Translations under genes and position numbers: made by a program
Notes under the pieces: generated by a model
What the model saw: only the letters and a program-made list of their open reading frames with translations
Told to the model about the DNA's origin: nothing
Databases searched by the model: none
Shown here: piece by piece, positions 7,004-12,671 of the stretch
Layout: every line of letters begins with the position of its first letter
Numbering within the stretch: position 1 is the first letter of the stretch
NCBI GenBank assembly: GCA_023265495.1
Contig: JAHFTP010000019.1
Coordinates: 1-14,511 of the forward strand
Direction: 5' to 3'
DNA length: 14,511 nt
Source of the DNA: Chlamydiota bacterium
GTDB taxonomy: Bacteria > Chlamydiota > Chlamydiia > Chlamydiales > Rhabdochlamydiaceae

Positions 7004-8836
7004 ATGTCTTTTGATCCTCAGCGTCTCGATTATTTTCCGTCTGGCCCTGGCGTCTACTTAATGAAAGATAGGCAGGGAGGGGTGCTTTACGTAGGCAAGG
7101 CCAAGCAGCTCAAGAGCCGGCTCAAACAGTACTTTGCGGCGGGCAGAGACACTCGTCCTATGATTCCCCATCTCGTTGCAGAGATTAGCCACATTGACAC
7201 AATCGTAGTAGGCACTGAGAAAGAAGCTCTTCTTCTCGAGAACACTCTCATTAAAAAACACAGGCCTAAATATAACATTATTTTGAAAGATGACAAAAGC
7301 TATGTAAGCATCCTCGTAACGACAAAGCACGAGTGGCCCATGCTCAAGCTTGTGCGCTATAAAGGCTCACCAAAGGAAAAAGGCCTCTACTTTGGACCCT
7401 ATACAAGTGGTTTTGCTGCAAGGCAGACCTATGAGCTCCTCACAAAACTTTTTCCATTAAGGCAGTGTTCTGATGACGAGCTAAAAAGAAGGACAAGGCC
7501 TTGCATCCTCTACTCCATTAAACGATGTATCGCGCCCTGTGTGGGAAAGTGTACAAAAATAGAGTATAATGCCTTTGTGGATAGCACGATCAAATTTTTA
7601 CAAGGGCAGAACAAAGACATCCTAAACGACCTCTATGCACAAATGAACAAAGCTTCAAACGACCTAGAATTTGAAAAGGCTGCAGCCTTTCTGAGGACCA
7701 TCCGACAAATTGAACATGTAACACAAGATGAGCAGCTCGTCTGCAAGGCTTCCGGGAAAGATAGGGATGTCTTTGCCCTGCATCAAGAAGGGGAAGAGAT
7801 TCTCCTAGTGAAGCTGCAGTTTAGGCAAGGGAAGCTGATTGGCTCTGTCCCCTTCTCCTTTAGTTCTACTCCGCAAGAAGAAGAGGAAATTTTTTCTTCC
7901 TTTCTTCTGCAGCACTATAGGGAGCAAGGATTTCTTCCCGAAGAAATCCTCCTCCCCATCCCTCTCAAGGATGAAAAAATCCTCTCCGAAATTCTCGATG
8001 ATTCCTTTCATAAAAAGGTAAAGATCACCTCTGCTAAGCAAGGAGAGAAAAGCGCTTTACTCTCCCTTGCACAAGATAATGCCAAAGCACTTTTTATCCA
8101 GCAGAAAGACCATAGAGAACTGGCGGAGAAAACATTGCTCGACTTACAAGAAAAACTCTGTCTGAACAGATACCCGCAAAGGATAGAATGTTATGACACC
8201 TCCCATATCTCCGGAAGTAACCTCGTCTCTTGTTACATCACCTATGTAGGGGGAAAAAGAGAAAATAAACAGACGCGCTACTACCACTGTAAATCTCTAG
8301 ACAAAGGAGATGACTATGGTGCCTTAAGAGAGGTCCTCACAAGACGCCTTATCCGAGGGAAAGAGGAAGAAGACCTTCCCGATCTCATTCTTATTGACGG
8401 AGGCAAAGGGCAGCTGAGTACAGCCTCTTGCGTCTTAGAGGAGCTCGACATCGCTAGTGTGGACATCATCGCTCTAGCAAAAGAAGAAGGACGCCATGAT
8501 CGAGGGATGCGTCAGGAAAGAGTGTTTGTCCTGCAGCAAAAAGACCCCGTTTCCTTCCCTGAAAAGTCCGCCGTGCTGTTTCTTTTGCAAAAGATCCGCG
8601 ATGAGACCCATGACACGGTGCTTCGCTTCCATCAAAAAAGCAGAAAAAAACGGGTGATTAAAACGGCCTTAGAAGAGATCCCCGGCATCGGGCCGATCAA
8701 AAGAAAAAAACTGCTTAAGGCTTTTGGCAGTCTCAAGCAAATCCTCTCTGCAACAGAAGAAGATCTGCTAGGTATAGAAGGGATCTCAAAAAAAGATGTG
8801 CAAGCTCTTTTTGCCTATCGCGCCAAAACGTCCTAA
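7004..8836 (+). CDS. uvrC: Excinuclease ABC subunit UvrC
   Basis: UvrC makes the 3' and 5' incisions around bulky DNA lesions once UvrA and UvrB have located them. The 610 residues match the E. coli length. The GIY-YIG 3' nuclease is seen as GVY (16-18), YVG (29-31) and R39. Four cysteines at 155, 167, 175 and 179 have the same spacing as the iron-sulfur-binding cysteines of E. coli UvrC. The UvrB-binding UVR motif lies about 205-240 (DLEFEKAAAFLRTI). The RNase H-like 5' nuclease has D398 (ECYDTSH), D465 (LILIDGGKGQ) and H536 (DETHD), and tandem helix-hairpin-helix motifs start with IPGIGPIKRKKLL at 559. The frame is open back to an ATG at 6878, but those 42 extra codons lack homology-like features and contain the promoter, so 7004 is preferred. 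No clear ribosome-binding site; the leader is A-rich. Confidence 0.97.
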   Translation: MSFDPQRLDYFPSGPGVYLMKDRQGGVLYVGKAKQLKSRLKQYFAAGRDTRPMIPHLVAEISHIDTIVVGTEKEALLLENTLIKKHRPKYNIILKDDKSYVSILVTTKHEWPMLKLVRYKGSPKEKGLYFGPYTSGFAARQTYELLTKLFPLRQCSDDELKRRTRPCILYSIKRCIAPCVGKCTKIEYNAFVDSTIKFLQGQNKDILNDLYAQMNKASNDLEFEKAAAFLRTIRQIEHVTQDEQLVCKASGKDRDVFALHQEGEEILLVKLQFRQGKLIGSVPFSFSSTPQEEEEIFSSFLLQHYREQGFLPEEILLPIPLKDEKILSEILDDSFHKKVKITSAKQGEKSALLSLAQDNAKALFIQQKDHRELAEKTLLDLQEKLCLNRYPQRIECYDTSHISGSNLVSCYITYVGGKRENKQTRYYHCKSLDKGDDYGALREVLTRRLIRGKEEEDLPDLILIDGGKGQLSTASCVLEELDIASVDIIALAKEEGRHDRGMRQERVFVLQQKDPVSFPEKSAVLFLLQKIRDETHDTVLRFHQKSRKKRVIKTALEEIPGIGPIKRKKLLKAFGSLKQILSATEEDLLGIEGISKKDVQALFAYRAKTS

Positions 8837-8903
8837 GCACAATTTTGCTATTCCCTTTTTTTTATGATTCTATATAGTCATTTCTTTGCTTAACACCTAT
8901 ACC

Positions 8904-8910
8904 TAAGGAG
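8904..8910 (+). promoter_or_regulatory. Strong ribosome-binding site of the porin gene
   Basis: TAAGGAG, nine bases before the ATG at 8920, is the best Shine-Dalgarno sequence in the window and fits a highly expressed envelope protein. A TATATAGT at 8871-8878 may be the -10 element; no good -35 at the right distance was found. Confidence 0.6.
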
Positions 8911-8919
8911 TTTTCTATT

Positions 8920-9978
8920 ATGTCCAAATACCCCTGGATCGCTTTAAGCGTAGTGCCTCTCGCCTCTATCATAGCAGATGATAATACCATCACCATCCCG
9001 GAAGGAAAACTGATCAACCATCCCAGCTTATATCAAGACATCACTCCAAGCGCAGGGCCTAGAGTCATCGGAGGAGTGGGCCTATATTTCACGGGAGACT
9101 ACATTTACTGGACGGCCAGAGAGGATAATTTAAGCTATGCTGTGAATGGCTCGTCGATGATCAACGACTCTACCGGAGGAGTGCTTATCACCCCCACACA
9201 TAAGGGAAGAGAGCATCAGATCCGCTTCACGTATAACTCAGGGTTCAAAGCGGGTATGGGATTTAGTTTTGGTCATGACAAATGGGATATGTATATGAAC
9301 TACACGTGGTACCAATCCAATAACAACCACGCCTCCTTCACGAGAAAAAATAGCGATCCTCTAGCCAATACTGTGGCCTTATCCAACACCAATACACTCT
9401 TTGTTTTACTAGACAAAGCCAAGGCGCATTGGGATTTACACTTCAACGTATTTGACATGGAAATGGGACGCAATTTTTATGTGAGCAAATTCTTATCTCT
9501 TCGCCCTTTCTTCGGCCTTAAAGGAACATGGCAAGAGCAACACTACAAGCTACGCTATGACCTCGCCTCCGGCGTAAAAATCAATAGCCACCAGGAAAAT
9601 GCATGCTGGGGGATGGGGTTGAGATCGGGAGTAAATACGGCATGGCACCTGGCAGCTAACTGGAGTTTCTACGCAGACGGCGCTATCACCGCATTATGGG
9701 AAGATTTTTCCATCACGCGCAAGGATCGAGTTTCAGAGACGGATACCCTCTACTATGACACAAAATATTTCTTCCACACCATAAAGCCTGTTATAGAGTT
9801 AGCTGCGGGGCTGCGTAAGGAAGATTGGATCTATAACGACCGCTACCACATCGCCTTGCAGGTAGGATGGGAAGAGCAGATATGGATCAATCAAAACCAA
9901 TTCGACTACTACGTAGAAAATAGACAGGGAGATCTGATCCTGCAAGGGGTCACAGCAAAAGCAAGATTTGATTTCTAA
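8920..9978 (+). CDS. Legionella-MOMP-like outer-membrane porin
   Basis: The 352-residue protein has a signal peptide (residues 1-19, hydrophobic core WIALSVVPLASIIA, likely cut before DDN), then alternating aromatic strands typical of a beta-barrel, such as GGVGLYFTGDYIYWTAR (51-67), MGMGFSF-like turns and YMNYTWYQ. It ends in Phe (KARFDF), the outer-membrane assembly signal. The pattern (YFTGDYIYWTA, later HWDLHFNVFDMEMGRNFYVS and LSLRPFFGLKG) resembles the Legionella major outer-membrane protein family, which several environmental chlamydiae encode in many copies. It is probably a porin for small solutes and a surface antigen. It follows uvrC by 83 bases with its own strong ribosome-binding site, and is followed by a terminator. 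Assignment is by pattern, not by alignment. Confidence 0.8.
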   Translation: MSKYPWIALSVVPLASIIADDNTITIPEGKLINHPSLYQDITPSAGPRVIGGVGLYFTGDYIYWTAREDNLSYAVNGSSMINDSTGGVLITPTHKGREHQIRFTYNSGFKAGMGFSFGHDKWDMYMNYTWYQSNNNHASFTRKNSDPLANTVALSNTNTLFVLLDKAKAHWDLHFNVFDMEMGRNFYVSKFLSLRPFFGLKGTWQEQHYKLRYDLASGVKINSHQENACWGMGLRSGVNTAWHLAANWSFYADGAITALWEDFSITRKDRVSETDTLYYDTKYFFHTIKPVIELAAGLRKEDWIYNDRYHIALQVGWEEQIWINQNQFDYYVENRQGDLILQGVTAKARFDF

Positions 9979-9989
9979 TTTGTACTCAG

Positions 9990-10023
9990 CAAGGTCTCTA
10001 GACAATGCTAAAGACCTTGTTTT
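9990..10023 (+). terminator. Intrinsic terminator after the porin gene
   Basis: CAAGGTCT at 9990-9997 pairs with AGACCTTG at 10012-10019 (8 bp, 14-base loop), followed by TTTT within 10020-10023. It lies 12 bases past the porin stop and just before the stop of the converging minus-strand gene, so it may also slow transcription from that side. Confidence 0.7.
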
Positions 10024-10531
10024 AGTAGATAGGAATAATGGTCAGAGTAAAGTCTCCTCTATAACCGATCTTATGAAAGAGGAGCCTCCCTAAATGAGCC
10101 TCTACGTGCTTAAGCTGTTTTTCCTCGAGCAAGTGCGCTCCTTTCCCTATAGAGGTAAGTATTTCCACGCGTTCATCTCCATGGATGAGAACCTCACTTT
10201 GGCAGATAAGCTCTGGAAATTCTTCTTTCCAAAACTGCTCCACATACGCTTCAAAAATGGAGCTATTGACAAGCGCATTTTGTGCATTCATCTGCACCTT
10301 ATAGTACACCTTCTTATTCATCGCATAAAAACTGATGAGCAGCACCACGGTAAAAATGGCAGATCCATACCCCAGCACGAAGAAAAGGGCGGGATGCCCT
10401 GCCAGGTAGTTCTGCAATGATATCCACGCATAAGGGGAGTAAGCAAGCCATAAAAACCAAAAACTCATCACAGCAAAAAACAGGGTGAACAGAAACTGCA
10501 CCGCAGAAAATAATAGATGTCCTCTTCTCAT
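10022..10531 (-). CDS. Two-helix membrane protein, putative anchor for the Asp23-like protein
   Basis: The 169 residues show two N-terminal membrane helices (about 8-30 and 49-68) joined by a short loop containing Trp and Pro, then a soluble domain of about 95 residues ending in DFTLTIIPIY. This layout is like AmaP, the membrane anchor of Asp23 in Staphylococcus, and the gene is translated directly after an Asp23-family gene: its ribosome-binding site (AGAGGA) overlaps the preceding stop codon and only 10 bases separate the two genes. I did not recognise the soluble domain by sequence, so the anchor role rests on topology and neighbourhood. Probably co-transcribed with the upstream gene; its stop touches the porin terminator. 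Confidence 0.65.
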   Translation of the reverse strand: MRRGHLLFSAVQFLFTLFFAVMSFWFLWLAYSPYAWISLQNYLAGHPALFFVLGYGSAIFTVVLLISFYAMNKKVYYKVQMNAQNALVNSSIFEAYVEQFWKEEFPELICQSEVLIHGDERVEILTSIGKGAHLLEEKQLKHVEAHLGRLLFHKIGYRGDFTLTIIPIY

Positions 10532-10541
10532 ATCTGTTCCT

Positions 10542-11003
10542 CTAAGCTCTGTTTGCTAGGGAGCTTTCTTTCTGTTTCATGAGTTCATCTAAGGAATGCT
10601 CCAAAGAGATCTTTTCAGAAGGGGAAACCACATTTTTAAAAACAGTATGTATAGAAGCTACATGCAATCCTGTATACTTGCTAATTTCTTCTGCTAGTTT
10701 CATTTGCAGCTCTTCCGCCTTCTCCGGAATACTGACTCCGTAGACAACGTTAATTTCTATTTTGAGGGTAACAGACCTCGTTTTGGGGTCTTGCTCTACG
10801 TCAATGCCTGTGAGTCTCTCCGCAGCTTCCCTACCTAGAAGGTGATCAAAAAATGACCCTTCTAGCAGGGCGATTCCCTCGATTTTAGAAAGGCATTGTA
10901 CCGCAATGGATTGAAAAACTTTATTTTCAATATCCCTGACAAATAGGGTCTCTGGCAGCTCTACTTCTTTTGTATCAATGCTTTTAAGTGATTGGTTCAT
11001 CAT
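10542..11003 (-). CDS. Asp23/Gls24 (DUF322) family protein
   Basis: The 153-residue soluble protein has the Asp23/Gls24 pattern: a helix with VFQSIAVQCLSKIEGIALLEG (residues 29-49), a variable region, then SVTLKIEINVVYGVSIP (77-93) and a C-terminal amphipathic helix leading to GLHVASIHTVFKNVV (112-126). In Gram-positive bacteria Asp23 is an abundant membrane-associated protein linked to envelope stress; the role in chlamydiae is not established to my knowledge. Two adjacent ATG codons are possible starts; GAGGGG is better placed for the second (starting at 11000). It is the first gene of a two-gene unit with the membrane protein downstream and diverges from the GYF-domain gene. Confidence 0.8.
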   Translation of the reverse strand: MMNQSLKSIDTKEVELPETLFVRDIENKVFQSIAVQCLSKIEGIALLEGSFFDHLLGREAAERLTGIDVEQDPKTRSVTLKIEINVVYGVSIPEKAEELQMKLAEEISKYTGLHVASIHTVFKNVVSPSEKISLEHSLDELMKQKESSLANRA

Positions 11004-11091
11004 GCCCCTCGTTTTTATTTCTCTTCTGTGATAAAAGATGTTAGCGAAAACAGGTTTTTGCGCAAATCCTTTCCTTGGAGATTTTAGAATT

Positions 11092-11541
11092 ATGCAAAAC
11101 TTTCTTACTGTGCTTTTATGGATATCTTTTGGCTCAGCCTGCGCCTACTACGCCAGGGCGCAAAAAAGAAATCCCTATATCTGGTTTTTTCTAGGGCTTA
11201 CTTTTGGTTTGCTTGGCCTGCTCTTTCTTGTTTTGCTACCCACCTTCAAAAGATGGTCTTCTCAATCTCTGCTTAAGAAAAGGCGAGTCGTCGAAGAGCA
11301 AAAATTGTCTGCCACGCCAACACTGGAATCTCTAATAGCCCCTACATTTTTAGAGAAATATTGGTATTATCTAGACGGAGAGCGTAGACAACTAGGCCCT
11401 ATGAGCTTTGCCGCACTTAAAAAAGCTTGGCAAGAAGGGAAAGTAGTAGAGGACACCTACGTCTGGAATGAAGAACTTTCTAACTGGAAAGTATTTAAAG
11501 AGCTATTTCCCTTACAAAAGGAAAATACGAGAAAAACATAG
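11092..11541 (+). CDS. Membrane protein with C-terminal GYF_2 domain
   Basis: The 149-residue protein has two membrane helices (residues about 2-20 and 29-51, NPYIWFFLGLTFGLLGLLFLV spanning the second) and a linker. The C-terminal domain reads WYYLDGERRQLGPMSF (about 104-119), then LKKAWQEGKV and WNEELSNWKVFKEL: the GYF_2/DUF4339 fold, a small domain thought to bind proteins. Start choice: the ATG at 11092 gives an immediate membrane helix and has TTGGAG upstream; an in-frame ATG at 11038 would add 18 residues without a ribosome-binding site. It lies between rpsN and the Asp23 pair. By position it may correspond to the small membrane or leader-type gene next to rpsN in Chlamydia (CT788, from memory); that is inference. 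Confidence 0.75.
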   Translation: MQNFLTVLLWISFGSACAYYARAQKRNPYIWFFLGLTFGLLGLLFLVLLPTFKRWSSQSLLKKRRVVEEQKLSATPTLESLIAPTFLEKYWYYLDGERRQLGPMSFAALKKAWQEGKVVEDTYVWNEELSNWKVFKELFPLQKENTRKT

Positions 11542-11578
11542 GACCCCCTCTTCTAGAAGAGATCCCTTAGATGTACGA

Positions 11579-11884
11579 CTACCAGCTAGCTTTTACAACG
11601 CCTGGGATCATCCCACTATTGGCAAGCTCTCTGAAGCAAAGACGAGATAATTTGAACTTTTTTAATACCCCTCTAGAGCGGCCAGTAAACTGGCAACGGC
11701 TTCTGAGACGAACGGGAGAAGAGTTTTTAGGAAGCTTGTTGAGAGCGATCATAGCGCCAAGGCGCTCTTCATCACTTTTGTTTAAGTCTTTTACGACTTC
11801 TTTCAGCTGTTTGCGCTTTTCCCATTTTAGATTGACTAAACGCTCACGTTTCTTTTGCCTTGCTACGGAAGATGATTTTGCCAT
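11579..11884 (-). CDS. rpsN: Small-subunit ribosomal protein S14
   Basis: S14 belongs to the head of the 30S subunit. The 101-residue length and the end CQFTGRSRG...LSRLCFRELANSGMIPGVVKASW identify the long, zinc-free (C-minus) S14 form: the two CxxC pairs of the short form are absent. The start follows rpmJ by 16 bases on the same strand, so the two form an operon, away from the main ribosomal protein clusters as in Chlamydia. The gene converges on the GYF-domain gene with 37 bases between the stops. Confidence 0.98.
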   Translation of the reverse strand: MAKSSSVARQKKRERLVNLKWEKRKQLKEVVKDLNKSDEERLGAMIALNKLPKNSSPVRLRSRCQFTGRSRGVLKKFKLSRLCFRELANSGMIPGVVKASW

Positions 11885-11900
11885 ATGTCCAATATATCCT

Positions 11901-12038
11901 TTATTTTTTGCGCGCAGGACCTTTTTGTCTCTGCTTACGGTTTGGATCCATTTTGTTGACTACATAAATGCGTCCACGTCGACGTACTACTTTGTCCCCT
12001 TTAGAAGGGTCTGCTTTAATAGAAGCCTTAACTTTCAT
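11901..12038 (-). CDS. rpmJ: Large-subunit ribosomal protein L36
   Basis: Translating the minus strand gives a 45-residue basic protein beginning MKVKASIKADPSKGDKVVRR and ending RQKGPARKK. The length, the IKADPSKGDK segment and the GPARKK tail are those of chlamydial L36. The zinc-binding Cys/His residues of the short 37-38-residue L36 form are absent, so this is the C-minus form. TAAGGA lies 6 bases before the ATG. It is first in the rpmJ-rpsN unit and has its own strong promoter. Confidence 0.97.
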   Translation of the reverse strand: MKVKASIKADPSKGDKVVRRRGRIYVVNKMDPNRKQRQKGPARKK

Positions 12039-12077
12039 ATCGGTTCCTTAAGAGTGAATAGAAAAAAGTTAGTTAAT

Positions 12078-12106
12078 CTTATAGTCCTACCTGGATTTCT
12101 TTTCAA
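12078..12106 (-). promoter_or_regulatory. rpmJ-rpsN promoter
   Basis: On the minus strand, TTGAAA (12101-12106) and TATAAG (12078-12083) are exactly 17 bases apart, the best sigma-70-like promoter in the window. The leader to the rpmJ ATG would be about 30-35 bases. Confidence 0.75.
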
Positions 12107-12129
12107 GTGCTATTGCGCAGATTTTACTC

Positions 12130-12158
12130 TTGATCGATAAGCACCCATCCGTTAGGAT
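12130..12158 (+). promoter_or_regulatory. rpmH-rnpA promoter
   Basis: TTGATC at 12130-12135 and TAGGAT at 12153-12158 are 17 bases apart and point at rpmH. It stands back to back with the rpmJ promoter; the two -35 elements are 23 bases apart. Confidence 0.6.
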
Positions 12159-12191
12159 AGAGCAAAAATTTTGAAAATTTAAGGTATTAAA

Positions 12192-12326
12192 ATGAAGCGC
12201 ACCTATCAACCAAGCAAAATCAAGCGTCAAAAAGCATGTGGATTCCGCAAAAGAATGAAGACGGCACACGGCCGCAAAGTAGTGAGCAGAAGACGACGTC
12301 AAGGACGCAAGAAACTCTCAGCGTAA
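12192..12326 (+). CDS. rpmH: Large-subunit ribosomal protein L34
   Basis: The 44-residue, strongly basic protein begins MKRTYQPSKIKRQKACGF and ends RRRRQGRKKLSA, matching L34 along its length. TTTAAGG lies 8 bases before the ATG. It is followed, and overlapped out of frame, by rnpA, the usual bacterial pairing of these two genes. No dnaA lies nearby, unlike in many bacteria but in line with chlamydial chromosomes. Confidence 0.98.
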   Translation: MKRTYQPSKIKRQKACGFRKRMKTAHGRKVVSRRRRQGRKKLSA

Positions 12327-12661
12327 GCTTTAAGTTTCCTAAATCGGCAAGGCTCCTTTCTAGGGCACAGTTCCAAAAAGTTTCGAGACAAGGCTCTCGC
12401 CTTCACGGCAAGGTCTTGTCTATGCAATACATACGCAGTCTAGCCACCCGTCCCAAGCTAGGCGTTACTGTATCAAAAAAATTTGGGAAGGCGCATGAAA
12501 GAAATCGTTTTAAACGGGTAATTAGAGAGGCATTCAGAGAGTTTTCTCCCCTATTACCGAGTAACATAGAAATGGTAGTTTTCCCTAAACTGACAGAAGG
12601 AAAGTTAACCAAGCAAGTCGTCTTAGAAGATTTTACCCGCATATTTAAAGATTTTTGTTAG
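12236..12661 (+). CDS. rnpA: RNase P protein component
   Basis: RnpA is the protein cofactor of RNase P, which matures the 5' ends of tRNAs. The core is clear: FPKSARLLSRAQFQKV (residues 34-49), LGVTVSKKFGKAHERNRFKR with the conserved RNR helix (about 75-94) and IREAFREF. From FPKSARLL to the end the length is normal, but no conventional start codon lies close before that core: the only ATG in frame is at 12236, 91 bases inside rpmH, with no ribosome-binding site, and this adds about 30 polar residues. Either RnpA has an N-terminal extension encoded within rpmH, as in Thermus rnpA/rpmH, or translation starts at a non-standard codon. uvrD follows after 10 bases. Confidence 0.93.
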   Translation: MWIPQKNEDGTRPQSSEQKTTSRTQETLSVSFKFPKSARLLSRAQFQKVSRQGSRLHGKVLSMQYIRSLATRPKLGVTVSKKFGKAHERNRFKRVIREAFREFSPLLPSNIEMVVFPKLTEGKLTKQVVLEDFTRIFKDFC

Positions 12662-12671
12662 GTAGGGACCT

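Noticed and set aside
8837..8865. Terminator after uvrC
   Set aside because: The run of eight T after 8855 is suggestive, but the only preceding hairpin has about 4 base pairs.
11548..11561. Bidirectional terminator between the GYF-domain gene and rpsN
   Set aside because: A perfect 14-base palindrome (CTCTTCTAGAAGAG) is there, but as RNA it forms only a 5-bp stem with a 4-base loop and has no T run on either side.
11571..12140. 189-residue plus-strand gene
   Set aside because: It is antisense to rpsN, rpmJ and the rpmJ promoter; the minus-strand products are unmistakable ribosomal proteins.
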